Source: Azospirillum sp. OGB3 (GTDB taxonomy: Bacteria > Pseudomonadota > Alphaproteobacteria > Azospirillales > Azospirillaceae). From it: 64,000 nt of DNA. The notes below the pieces were generated by a model. It did no database searches. It was not told the origin of the DNA and saw only the letters and a program-made list of their open reading frames with translations. Below, piece after piece: positions 54,508 through 63,712 of this stretch. The position numbers and the translations under genes are program-made. Position 1 is the stretch's first letter. Every line of letters begins with the position of its first letter. The stretch lies in contig NZ_JACHYN010000001.1 in assembly GCF_014192915.1 (NCBI RefSeq), positions 744,001-808,000 on the forward strand, in the 5' to 3' direction.

Positions 54508-56706
54508 TCAACGCACCGGATTGCCGTAGTCGTACTGCACCTGGGGTGCGCTGCCCTTGCCGGTCAGGCTTTCGATCAGCGAGCCGATGCCGGAGGCCAC
54601 ACCGCCCGAAGAATTGGAACTTGGCCCGCGCGCGGGCGCCGGGGCCGCCGCCGGGGTGGCGCGGGCGGGCTCCGCGATGCCGGAGGCGACGTAGGCGGGG
54701 GCGCCCTCCATCCCCGGCAGGGGGCGGGGCGGGCGTCCGGCGTGGGCGTCCAGCATGAAGCCCTGCCACAGCTTGGCCGGCAGCGAGCCGCCGGTGACCC
54801 GCTTCATCTCGGCGTTGTTGTCGTTGCCCAGCCATACCCCGGCGACGAGGTCGGCAGTGAAGCCGACGAACCAGGCGTCGCGGTAGTCCTGGGTGGTGCC
54901 CGACTTGGCCGCCGCCGGGCGGTCGAGCTTCGCCGCCTTGCCGGTGCCGTACTCGATGACGCCGGTCATCATGCGGGTGAGCTGCACCGCGTGCACCGGG
55001 TCGACCACCGGGACGGAGCCGCCGGCCTGCCGCCGGTACAGGACGTTGCCGTCGCGGTCGCGGATCTCGGTGATGGCGTAGGGCCAGACCGGCGCGCCGC
55101 GGTTGGCGATGCCGGCGTAGCCGCGGGTCAGCTCCAGCAGGTTGACCTCGCTGGTGCCGAGCGCCAGCGACAGGTCCTTGCCCAGGGGCGAGTTGATGCC
55201 CAGACCCGCCGCCACCCGGCGCACCCGCTCCACCCCGATGCGCTCGATGATCCGCACGGTCGCGGTGTTGGAGGAATGGGCCAGCGCGTTGGCCATGGTG
55301 ACGGTGCCGCGGAACTTGCCGTCGTAGTTGCCGGGGCTCCACCCGCCGATGCGGACCGGGGCGTCCTCGACCGGGCTGTCGGGCGACCAGCCGGCCTCCA
55401 AGGCGGCCAGATAGACAAAGGGCTTGAAGGCCGAACCGGGCTGGCGCATCGCCTGGGTGGCGCGGTTGAACTCGCTGTTGTCGTAATCCCGCCCGCCGAC
55501 CAGGGCGCGCACCGCGCCGTCGGTGGTCATGGCGACCAGAGCGCCCTGGCGGGCATTGGCGCCGCCGCCGGGGCCGGACAGGATCTCCTCCAGACGCTGC
55601 TCCGCCGCGCGCTGCAGCTTGAGGTCGAGCGTCGTGCGCACCACCACGTCGCCGTGGCCGGAGCCCACGAAGGCCGAGACCAGCTCCGTCACCCAATCGG
55701 CGAAATAGCGCCCGTCGCCGCCCGCCTTGCGCTTGGCCGAGGGCGGGGCGTTGCGCGCCGCTTCCAGCTCCTGCGCGGTGATGAAGCCGGCCTCCACCAT
55801 GGCACCCATCACGACGCGCGACCGCTCCGCCGCCTCGTCCGGGTTGGAGGACGGGGCGTAGCGCGAGGGCGCTTTCAGCAGGCCGGCGATGATCGCCGAT
55901 TCCCGCAGGTCGAGCTGGGTCGCCGGCTTGCCGAAATAGGTGCGCGCCGCCGCGTCCACGCCGAAGGTGCCCGCCCCCAGATAGACGCGGTTCAGATAGG
56001 CGGTGAGGATCTGGTCCTTGGTGAAGCGGTGCTCCAGCCACAGCGCCAGCATGGCCTCCTGGATCTTGCGCTTCAGCGACTTCTCGGGCGTCAGGAACAG
56101 GTTCTTGGCGAGCTGCTGGGTGATGGTGGAGCCGCCCTGCGCCGAGCGCCCGGACCGCCAGTTGACGTAGAGCGCGCGGGCCAGACCGATGGGGTCGACG
56201 CCGAAATGCGAATAGAAGCGCCGGTCCTCGATGGCCAGCACGGCATGGATCAGATGCGGCGGCAGATCGCGCACGCCCAGCGTCGTGCCGTGCAGGTCGC
56301 CGAAGCGCGCGAACTCCGACCCGTCGGCCGCCAGCACGGTGACCGAGGCGCGCCGTTCGAACTGCGCGACCTTGGAGATGTCCGGCAGGTCTAGGGCGAA
56401 CCAGGCCAGCACCGCGCCCAGCGCGATGCCGCACCACACCCCCGCGACCATACCGGCATAGACCAGCGTGCCGAGGATCGTCCGCCGCTGCCCGTTGCCG
56501 CCTCTGGCCGCTTTGGGAGCAGGCTTGCGCGGCGGCGGGGCGGGTTTGCGCGGCTTCTCGGCCTTGGGTTTCTCAGCCTTGGGTTTCTCGGGCTTTTCCG
56601 GCTTGGGCGCGCGCTTGGGCAGGCGGGGGCGCAGCGCCGGCTCCTCGCCGCGCGTCTGGATGGGGCGCGGCCCCGCAAAGAGTTCGCCCGGTCGATCGTT
56701 GCTCAC
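54508..56706 (-). CDS. mrcA: Penicillin-binding protein 1A (bifunctional)
   Basis: Class A PBP of 732 residues that polymerises and cross-links peptidoglycan. A Lys/Pro-rich cytoplasmic head (residues 30-66) precedes a single anchor (77-103). The GT51 glycosyltransferase has Glu160 in EDRRFYSHFG and QGGSTITQQLAKN. The transpeptidase has SxxK as S425AFK428, SSN at 478-480 and KSGT at 601-604. The C-terminal tail is Ala/Pro/Ser-rich and low-complexity. The Pro/Lys head is long for the family and may bind partners. Confidence 0.96.
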   Translation of the reverse strand: MSNDRPGELFAGPRPIQTRGEEPALRPRLPKRAPKPEKPEKPKAEKPKAEKPRKPAPPPRKPAPKAARGGNGQRRTILGTLVYAGMVAGVWCGIALGAVLAWFALDLPDISKVAQFERRASVTVLAADGSEFARFGDLHGTTLGVRDLPPHLIHAVLAIEDRRFYSHFGVDPIGLARALYVNWRSGRSAQGGSTITQQLAKNLFLTPEKSLKRKIQEAMLALWLEHRFTKDQILTAYLNRVYLGAGTFGVDAAARTYFGKPATQLDLRESAIIAGLLKAPSRYAPSSNPDEAAERSRVVMGAMVEAGFITAQELEAARNAPPSAKRKAGGDGRYFADWVTELVSAFVGSGHGDVVVRTTLDLKLQRAAEQRLEEILSGPGGGANARQGALVAMTTDGAVRALVGGRDYDNSEFNRATQAMRQPGSAFKPFVYLAALEAGWSPDSPVEDAPVRIGGWSPGNYDGKFRGTVTMANALAHSSNTATVRIIERIGVERVRRVAAGLGINSPLGKDLSLALGTSEVNLLELTRGYAGIANRGAPVWPYAITEIRDRDGNVLYRRQAGGSVPVVDPVHAVQLTRMMTGVIEYGTGKAAKLDRPAAAKSGTTQDYRDAWFVGFTADLVAGVWLGNDNNAEMKRVTGGSLPAKLWQGFMLDAHAGRPPRPLPGMEGAPAYVASGIAEPARATPAAAPAPARGPSSNSSGGVASGIGSLIESLTGKGSAPQVQYDYGNPVR

Positions 56707-56914
56707 GGCGCGGTCGCGGCCCCCAAGAAGTCCATGCCCGATGAAATCTGTGATGGAAAGCTATACGCCGCCGCCCCGTTGCGACGAAAGAGCGCCCTCG
56801 AAAGAGATAAGATTTGTCTTAGCACCGTTGCAGATGGATGACGGGGGTGGAAGAAAAGCCGCCGCGGACTGTTGTTTGCCATGAATAAGCGTTGACGCAG
56901 CGGAGAGCCTGTTC

Positions 56915-57226
56915 ATGTCGAAGCCCCTGACCGTTTCCATTCCCCACAAGCTCGGCCGGGACGAGGCGAAGCGGCGCGTGGCGGAGGGGGTGGAGCAGGC
57001 CCGCTCCCACCTCGCCGCGGTCGCCAGCAGCATGGACGACCACTGGACCGACGACCGCGTGGATTTCCGCGTGGTGGCGATGGCCCAGACCGTCACCGGC
57101 TTCATCGACGTGCAGGACGACAGCGTCACCGTGGAGGTGCAGCTTCCCTGGGCGCTCGGCCTGCTGGCCAACAAGGTGAAGGACCGGCTGCAGAGCAAGG
57201 GCACGCTGCTGCTGGAGAAGAAATAG
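56915..57226 (+). CDS. Polyhydroxyalkanoic acid system family protein
   Basis: A 103-residue protein of the PHA-granule-region family (PHA_gran_rgn): KPLTVSIPHKLGRDEAKRRV at the start, then FRVVAMAQTVTGFIDV, and a basic end KGTLLLEKK. It is linked by annotation, not proof, to polyester storage granules, which Azospirillum makes. No phasin or synthase is nearby. It converges on pspF. Confidence 0.85.
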   Translation: MSKPLTVSIPHKLGRDEAKRRVAEGVEQARSHLAAVASSMDDHWTDDRVDFRVVAMAQTVTGFIDVQDDSVTVEVQLPWALGLLANKVKDRLQSKGTLLLEKK

Positions 57227-57233
57227 CCGCTCC

Positions 57234-58235
<1,002 letters not shown>

Positions 58236-58353
58236 GGTCAAAACGGCGAAGGGTTTGCGGATTTCTTCATTCTATCGTGAAAAAGGCGATGATCCAACCC
58301 TGGTGTCCAACCGTGCGCTCCAGGAAATCCAAGGCTTTGCGGGAATTTCCGGC

Positions 58354-58370
58354 TTTGGCACGGCCATTGC
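58354..58370 (+). promoter_or_regulatory. Sigma-54 promoter of the psp operon
   Basis: TTTGGCACGGCCATTGC is a near-perfect -24/-12 element. GG (58357-58358) and GC (58369-58370) are ten bases apart. Transcription should start near 58381, about 20 bases before the first small gene. It lies upstream of genes controlled by PspF in other bacteria. Confidence 0.85.
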
Positions 58371-58399
58371 GAGGAAGGGAGCCAAACAAGGAGACCCGC

Positions 58400-58546
58400 A
58401 TGAGCCACTACAGCGACTACCACCGCCGCTACACCCGCGAGGCCCGTCCGCTGGCGGCGCGCATCCGGACCTACCTGACCAGCCGCCCGACCGAGAGCTG
58501 GGCGTTCTTCGCCGCCGGCCTGCTGATCGCCACGATCCTCGGCTGA
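58400..58546 (+). CDS. 48-residue membrane peptide leading the psp operon
   Basis: A short protein, MSHYSDYHRRYTREARPLAA at the start, then a basic/aromatic stretch and one helix (WAFFAAGLLIATILG) at the C-terminus. An AAGGAG ribosome site is well placed. It sits just after the sigma-54 promoter and before pspA. It is not PspB, which has its own gene. Its role is unknown; a PspA anchor or stress regulator is a guess. Confidence 0.75.
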   Translation: MSHYSDYHRRYTREARPLAARIRTYLTSRPTESWAFFAAGLLIATILG

Positions 58547-58608
58547 TAAACCCCAGGCCTGACGAAGACCAAGCCCAACCATAAGCGCCAAACGAGGGAC
58601 ACATCCCC

Positions 58609-59280
58609 ATGAGCATCTTTTCGCGCCTGACCGACATCGTGCAGTCCAACCTCAACTCCCTGCTCGACCGCGCGGAAGACCCGGAGAAGCTGATCCGGCT
58701 GATCATCCAGGAGATGGAGGACACGCTGGTCGAGGTGCGCTCCTCCACGGTGAAGATCATCGCCGAGCGCAAGGAGATCGAGCGCCGCATCGCCGACCTG
58801 CACCGCGAGCGCGATTCCTGGGACCGCAAGGCCGAGACCGCCCTGACCCACGACCGCGAGGACCTCGCCAAGCAGGCGCTGATGGCCAAGTCGCGCGCCG
58901 CCGAGGAGGCCGACGTCCTGACCGCCCAGCTCGCCCAGGTCGAGGAGGCGCTGTCCAAGTCCAACGAGGACATCGGCCGTCTTCAGGCCAAGCTGACCGA
59001 CGCCAAGAACCGCGAGAAGGCGCTGGTCGCCCGCACCAAGACGGCGGCCAACCGCGTCCGCGTCCGCTCCACCCTGCATGACGAGCGGATCAACGACGCC
59101 TTCTCCCGCTTCGAACAGGTGGAGCGCAACCTCGACGAGCTGGAAGGCCGCGTGGAGGCCTACGACGTCGGGCGCACCAAGACGCTGACCGAGGAGATCG
59201 CGGAACTGGAGGCCGACAAGAAGGTCCAGGACGAGCTGGCCGCGCTGAAGGCCCGCGTCGCCGCGCGCCGGGGAAGCTGA
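58609..59280 (+). CDS. pspA: Phage shock protein A
   Basis: A 223-residue coiled-coil ESCRT-III-superfamily protein. The start SIFSRLTDIVQSNLNSLLDR and the EDPEKLIRLIIQEME segment are exact PspA/IM30 marks; the remainder is long helices (VEERLAQVEEALSKSN region). It binds stressed inner membrane, maintains the proton motive force and inhibits PspF. It is the main operon product. Confidence 0.97.
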   Translation: MSIFSRLTDIVQSNLNSLLDRAEDPEKLIRLIIQEMEDTLVEVRSSTVKIIAERKEIERRIADLHRERDSWDRKAETALTHDREDLAKQALMAKSRAAEEADVLTAQLAQVEEALSKSNEDIGRLQAKLTDAKNREKALVARTKTAANRVRVRSTLHDERINDAFSRFEQVERNLDELEGRVEAYDVGRTKTLTEEIAELEADKKVQDELAALKARVAARRGS

Positions 59281-59329
59281 TCCCACGCCGGCGCCGACAC
59301 CGCGGCCCCGACACCGGCTGCGGCTGTTG

Positions 59330-59364
59330 AACCCCCTCTCCCGCCGCCCGGCGGGGGAGGGGTT
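59330..59364 (+). repeat. Hairpin between pspA and pspB
   Basis: AACCCCCTC and GAGGGGTTT outer pairs, with CCCGCCG and CGGCGGG inner pairs, give a stem of about 15 bp. It resembles the GC-rich palindrome family in base use. It may reduce read-through or protect the abundant pspA message. Confidence 0.6.
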
Positions 59365-59393
59365 TCCCGAACAACAAGAAAGGCCGTCCCCCG

Positions 59394-59621
59394 ATGAGCG
59401 GTTTCAGCTTCGTCCTCGCGGTGCTCTTCATGACCGTGGTGGCACCGCTTTGGATCATCTTCCACTACATCACCAAATGGCGCGGGCAGCGCGGGCTTTC
59501 GGCCCAGGACGAGCAGCTTCTGGCCGAGCTGTGGGACATTTCGAACCGCCTGGAGGGCCGGATCCACGCGCTGGAACGGGTGCTCGACGCGGAGTCGCCC
59601 AACTGGCGCGACAAGCTGTGA
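59394..59621 (+). CDS. pspB: Phage shock protein B
   Basis: A 75-residue membrane protein, the usual PspB size. One N-terminal helix (FVLAVLFMTVVAPLWIIFHYI) is followed by a cytoplasmic helix with DEQLLAELWDISNRLEGRI. It works with PspC to release PspF from PspA. Confidence 0.94.
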   Translation: MSGFSFVLAVLFMTVVAPLWIIFHYITKWRGQRGLSAQDEQLLAELWDISNRLEGRIHALERVLDAESPNWRDKL

Positions 59622-59666
59622 GCCTGCCGCATTCCCCCCTCAATCCGACCTGACGGGAGCCCGACG

Positions 59667-60068
59667 ATGGACCGTTCTTCGCCCTACGACTCGCCCAACC
59701 CGCACCGGCTCTTCCGCGATCCGCAGCGTGGCGTGGTGGGGGGCGTGTGCGCCGGCATCGCCGATTACTTCGGCTTCAGGCCCGGGCTGGTGAGGCTGGC
59801 CCTGGTCCTCGGCCTGTTCTTCTTCATGCCGCCGGTGATCCTTGCCTACGTGATCGCGGTGCTGGTCCTGCCGGTCAAGCCGCCGGCGGTCTACCGCAAC
59901 CCGGACGAGGAAGCCTTCTGGCGCGGCGTGTCGATCAAGCCCGACCGCACCCTGGCCGGCTTGACGCAACGCTTCCGCGATTTTGAAAAGCGCGTGGGGA
60001 ACCTGGAAGCGCACGTCGCTTCCAAAGAGTACGAACTCAACCGCGCGATCCGCAACCTGGACCGCTGA
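59667..60068 (+). CDS. pspC: Phage shock protein C
   Basis: A 133-residue protein with the PspC domain: HRLFRDPQRGVVGGVCAGIA and then a helix VLGLFFFMPPVILAYVIAVLVL. The C-terminal coiled tail (LEAHVASKEYELNRAIRNL) is typical. Sensor partner of PspB in the inner membrane. Last psp gene here; pspD and pspG are not seen. Confidence 0.94.
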   Translation: MDRSSPYDSPNPHRLFRDPQRGVVGGVCAGIADYFGFRPGLVRLALVLGLFFFMPPVILAYVIAVLVLPVKPPAVYRNPDEEAFWRGVSIKPDRTLAGLTQRFRDFEKRVGNLEAHVASKEYELNRAIRNLDR

Positions 60069-60073
60069 CGACA

Positions 60074-60094
60074 GCCCCGGAGCGCCTCCGGGGC
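60074..60094 (+). terminator. Hairpin after pspC
   Basis: GCCCCGGAG-CGC-CTCCGGGGC, five bases after the pspC stop. No U-run follows, so it may work as a Rho-linked or mRNA-end structure. Confidence 0.5.
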
Positions 60095-60139
60095 AAGGCC
60101 GCCGCCTGACCGAAGCGCCGCGTTGAGCGGCGCCGGGGG

Positions 60140-60262
60140 TCAGCGCCGACGGCGATCCCGGCTGCGCACGCGCACCGGCTTCATGGCCGGGCGGGCGGCA
60201 GCGAGGCCGGCGAGGGCCGCAGCCATCGCCCCAACGAGCACGACCAGATCGAGATCCATCAT
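60140..60262 (-). CDS. 40-residue membrane peptide with Arg-rich tail
   Basis: A small gene: one helix (LVVLVGAMAAALAGLAAA) and a basic end (RVRSRDRRRR). A near-ideal GGAGGAG ribosome site stands just before the ATG at 60262, which is why I accept it. Function unknown. It is opposite to the psp operon and upstream of no other gene on its strand within 100 bases. Confidence 0.6.
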   Translation of the reverse strand: MMDLDLVVLVGAMAAALAGLAAARPAMKPVRVRSRDRRRR

Positions 60263-60399
60263 GGCTCCTCCGCTTGACCCGATCAGAATGACGCAACTGT
60301 GAAGGACATGGTAGCGAAAAGAGGTGACAGCAACCGTCCGTCCGGCAGATGACCGCCACCGGGGCTCCCCCAAACGGGGAGGCCTATCCGTCCGGACCG

Positions 60400-60942
60400 T
60401 CAATCGAGGTAAGGCTTCACCGAAAGAATGGAGAAGCCCTTGTGTTCGGGATAGCGGGCGTTGGTCTTCTCCCGGGCCTTTGCCTCGTCCAGCCCCCAGA
60501 CCAGAAAGCGGCGCCCCCTCTTCCAGCGCTCGCGGGCCGTCTTTTCCAGGACCGTCTTCTCCAGGCCGCCGGTGACCCGCGCGCCATAGTCGGCGTGGGC
60601 CACCGTCACCACCCATCCGGCGTCCGCCGGCGTGCGCCGGTCGTCCAGGACATAGACACGCCGGTCCACCGCGCCCGCCGCCGCCAGCCGCTGTTCCAGC
60701 TCTTCGCAAGCCAAGTCGATGGAGTCCTTGCGCCGCCGCGCCGCGCGCAGATCGCGTGCCTGGTCCAGCGTGGCGCGGGCGAGGCGCTTGAGGCGCTCCA
60801 CCTGGGCCTGCCGGCGGGCCGCGGCGCTGGCGATGCGATCCTCCGCCGTCCGGAGCCGCCGCCGCGCCGACAGGAGCGAGACCGCCACCGTCGCCACGCC
60901 CACCAGGGCGGAGAAGAGATAGGGCATGGATGGATGGCCCAT
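60400..60942 (-). CDS. Membrane-anchored coiled-coil protein A, unknown function
   Basis: A 180-residue protein. One helix (LFSALVGVATVAVSLLS) starts it, then a charged coiled coil (about 25-85, RLRTAEDRIASAAARRQAQVERLKRL...) and a C-terminal domain with VYVLDDRRTPADAGWVVTV and RRFLVWGLDEAKAREK. I recognise no family. It begins seven bases after the stop of the next protein (60950-61573), which has the same plan, so the two are co-translated. The C-terminal domain could bind a ligand or partner. Confidence 0.75.
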   Translation of the reverse strand: MGHPSMPYLFSALVGVATVAVSLLSARRRLRTAEDRIASAAARRQAQVERLKRLARATLDQARDLRAARRRKDSIDLACEELEQRLAAAGAVDRRVYVLDDRRTPADAGWVVTVAHADYGARVTGGLEKTVLEKTARERWKRGRRFLVWGLDEAKAREKTNARYPEHKGFSILSVKPYLD

Positions 60943-60949
60943 GGCGCCC

Positions 60950-61573
60950 TCAACTCGCCTTCGCCAGGCGAAGAGCGCCGTCCGGGCCGGAATCGCCATG
61001 GCCGGCAATCGCTCCGCCGGCCGTGGCCGGCTCGCCCTGCGGCGCCTCCTGAATCCGCAACACCACATAGCCGAAGGCGGGCGGGTAGCGCCGCTCGATC
61101 TCGGCGCGGGCCACCGGCATGGTGCGTGCCCACACCTCGACCGTCTGGGGTCGCGCCCAGCCGGAGTCGATGAAGGCGTGCTGCGCCTGCTGGTTGGCGC
61201 CGCTGCCGATGTATTTGTTCGCGACCTGCGCGATGTAGCAGGGGGTGCCGGCGACCTCCTCGCCGATCAGCCGCAACAGGTCGTCGCCGCGGTGCTGAAG
61301 GTCGCGCAGGCGCCGCTCCAGCGTCTGGCGGCGGCGCAGGGCTTCGCCGATGTCCTTTTCGGCCTTGCGCAGGTCGTCGATGCGCTGCGTCCTGCGGGCT
61401 TCGAACCCAGCCTCCAGTTTGGCGCGTCGGGCGATGGTGTCGCGCAGGCTTCCGGTGCCGAGCCGCCGTTCGATCGCACGCTCGCCCAGCAGGGCCGCCG
61501 CCTTGCCGATGCCGAAGCCCAGCCCGGCCAAGGCGAGCGGCAGGAAGAGCGCCTGGGCGTAATCGTTCCACAT
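60950..61573 (-). CDS. Membrane-anchored coiled-coil protein B, unknown function
   Basis: A 207-residue protein. One helix (ALFLPLALAGLGFGIGKAA), then a coiled coil (about 40-105, with RRQTLERRLRDLQHRGDDLL) and a C-terminal domain (CYIAQVANKYIGSGANQQAQH, VEVWARTMPVARAEIERRYP). A weaker flexible tail follows. Sequence similarity with protein A is only in layout. An AAGGA stands eight bases before the ATG. No family recognised. Confidence 0.75.
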   Translation of the reverse strand: MWNDYAQALFLPLALAGLGFGIGKAAALLGERAIERRLGTGSLRDTIARRAKLEAGFEARRTQRIDDLRKAEKDIGEALRRRQTLERRLRDLQHRGDDLLRLIGEEVAGTPCYIAQVANKYIGSGANQQAQHAFIDSGWARPQTVEVWARTMPVARAEIERRYPPAFGYVVLRIQEAPQGEPATAGGAIAGHGDSGPDGALRLAKAS

Positions 61574-61839
61574 GGCCGTGGTCCTTCACTCCCGAAAGGA
61601 ACCGAGGCGGGAGCGACCCGGAGTTCCTTCGTCGCTGTCGCCGTCCCGCGGTATCGACAAGGAGGGAGCGGTAATTCACGCTGCGCGCGTCTTCAACGCC
61701 AAAGTGCGGGGCGGGTGAAGTTCGCAAATTTTGTTCAAGCCGGAGAAATTTTTGCAACCGTCCGTCTTTCCTGCCATGTGCGGGCGGCGGGCAAACCATT
61801 CTGTTCTTTGCGGGGCGCACTCGCCCGCGTCGCGGTGGG

Positions 61840-63408
61840 TCAGCGACGGGCCGTCGCGTCCGGCTTGTCCGCGACGCACACGCGGTCCCGTCCGGCCAGC
61901 TTGGCCTCGTAGAGCGCGGCGTCGGCGCGGCGCAGGGTCAGTTCGATGGTGGGCTCGGCGGGGCTCCATTCGGCCACGCCCAGGCTGGCGGTGATGGGGA
62001 TGGACCAGCCGTCGGTCATCACCGGGCTTCCGGCGATGGCGGCGCGCACCCGCTCGGCCACGATGCACGCCCCGGCAAGGTCGGTCTCCGGCAACAGGGC
62101 AACGAACTCCTCCCCGCCAAAGCGGGCGATCTGGTCGGAGGTGCGCAAGGCCTCGCGGGCGCGGACCACCGCCGTGCGCAGAGCCTCGTCCCCGGCGGCG
62201 TGGCCGTGGCCGTCGTTGACCGCCTTGAAGTTGTCGAGGTCGAGCAGGAAGACGCTGAGCCGCCGCCCGTGCCGGTGCGCACGCCCCAGCTCCGCCGCGG
62301 CAAGATCCAGGAAATGCCGGCGGTTCCACACGGCGGTCAGCGGATCGACGGTGGCCAGCCGCTCCAGCTTGGCGTTCGCCGCCTCCAGCGCGCGGGTGCG
62401 CTCGGCGACGCGGGCCTCCAGCGTCTCGTTGGCCTCGCGCAGCCGCTCATACAGGCTGACGTTGGCGAAGCTGATGGCGATCTTGGAGGCGAACACCTCG
62501 ACCAGCGCGCGGTCCACGTCGTCCAGTGGCCGGTCGGTGTGGATCCAGGCCGCCACCTCGTGCCCGTCGGGTACGCGGATGAACAGGGTCGTCTCGTTGG
62601 CGCCGTAATGGCTGCGGCGGCTGCGGAAGGCGTCGGTGATGCGGCCGGCGAGGGCCGGCGGGATCATCGCCCCCGGCTTCACCGCCTCGGCCGGTGACGC
62701 CGTCCGCCCGGCCGCTTCGGCGTAGCAGCCGGCCCCGGCCAGCACGTAGAAGGCGCCGTCCGGCAGCGGGCGGCCGGCGGCGCCGCGCTGGGCGCACAGG
62801 ATGGCGTCGGGTGTCACCCGCAGGAAGGCGGACAGCTGCGTCAGCACCCCGGCCGCGAACTGCTGCATGCAGCGCAGTTCGAACAGCCGGTCGGTGGACT
62901 GGATGATCTGCTGAAGCCCGCGGCGGTTGGTCTCCAGCGCCACGATGTCGGCGTAGGCGCGCAGGGCCGCGACAACCGACGTGAACAGCTTCTTCGCCGT
63001 CAGCTCCGCCTTGGACTTGTAATCATTGATGTCATAGGCGAGGACCACGTCCTCCTCCGGCGCCTGTCCGGGCTGGCCGGTGCGCAGGATGATGCGGATG
63101 GCGTGGTTGCTCAGCTCCTCGCGGATGGTGCGGACCAGCCGCAGCCCGGCGTCGTCCGTCTCCATCACCACGTCCAGCAGGATGATGGCGACGTTGGGCG
63201 TGCAGCGCAGGATGGCCGAGGCCTCGCCCGCCGACAGGGCGCTGAGGAGCGACAGGCGCCGCCCCTTGTAGCGCAGGCCCCCCAGAGCCAGCCGGGTGAC
63301 CGCATGAACCTCCGGATCGTCGTCCGCGATCAGCACGGTCCATGGCTCCGCCCCGTCCTCGGGCGGTGGCGGCTGGTCGTCGTCTGCGAACAGAAGGTCG
63401 GTTTCCAT
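61840..63408 (-). CDS. Response regulator with DUF3369 and GGDEF domains
   Basis: A 522-residue cytosolic diguanylate cyclase. A receiver domain (residues 22-150) has acidic residues IADDDPE and phospho-acceptor Asp79 in LLDVVMETDDAG. A DUF3369 domain follows (about 160-330), then a short coiled coil and GGDEF: RFGGEEF with the inhibition site RTSD five residues before it. It can make cyclic di-GMP in response to phosphorylation. No histidine kinase is adjacent. ATG at 63408 (METDLLFADDDQPPPPED) is preferred over upstream open frame. Confidence 0.94.
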   Translation of the reverse strand: METDLLFADDDQPPPPEDGAEPWTVLIADDDPEVHAVTRLALGGLRYKGRRLSLLSALSAGEASAILRCTPNVAIILLDVVMETDDAGLRLVRTIREELSNHAIRIILRTGQPGQAPEEDVVLAYDINDYKSKAELTAKKLFTSVVAALRAYADIVALETNRRGLQQIIQSTDRLFELRCMQQFAAGVLTQLSAFLRVTPDAILCAQRGAAGRPLPDGAFYVLAGAGCYAEAAGRTASPAEAVKPGAMIPPALAGRITDAFRSRRSHYGANETTLFIRVPDGHEVAAWIHTDRPLDDVDRALVEVFASKIAISFANVSLYERLREANETLEARVAERTRALEAANAKLERLATVDPLTAVWNRRHFLDLAAAELGRAHRHGRRLSVFLLDLDNFKAVNDGHGHAAGDEALRTAVVRAREALRTSDQIARFGGEEFVALLPETDLAGACIVAERVRAAIAGSPVMTDGWSIPITASLGVAEWSPAEPTIELTLRRADAALYEAKLAGRDRVCVADKPDATARR

Positions 63409-63712
63409 GCTGTGCGTTCCGCCCGTCCTGCCCGTCCGTTCAGCCTGTCGCCGGCCAACAACCGGTTCCCCGGCGGTGCCCCGGCCAGGGTTTGCCACGC
63501 GGATTGCTGCCATTCAGCGGTAACCGATGCAACTTCCCCTGCGCAACGGGTTCGTTATCCTTATGGAATGAATTTCGTCCTTTCGCAACTGCCGGTCCGC
63601 GGCGCGTCGTTTGACCACGATCAAAGCGGGCGGCGGCGGCGGGCGGCAGACTGCGTTGAAACGGGATGGCCGCAAGCCATCTTTCCGCAAGTCTGTGAGG
63701 CGGGTGTCGCGA
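63409..63712. other. Gene-free spacer between GGDEF and DUF411 genes
   Basis: About 300 bases with no supported gene. It holds an FNR/Crp-type box at 63611-63624 and must carry both divergent promoters. Confidence 0.5.
63611..63624. promoter_or_regulatory. FNR/FixK/Nnr-like binding box
   Basis: TTGACCACGATCAA matches TTGAT-N4-ATCAA with one change. It is flanked by T and A, which extends the dyad. It is 89 bases before the DUF411 ATG, a position usual for activation. Control by an oxygen- or nitric-oxide-responsive regulator is inferred. Confidence 0.5.
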
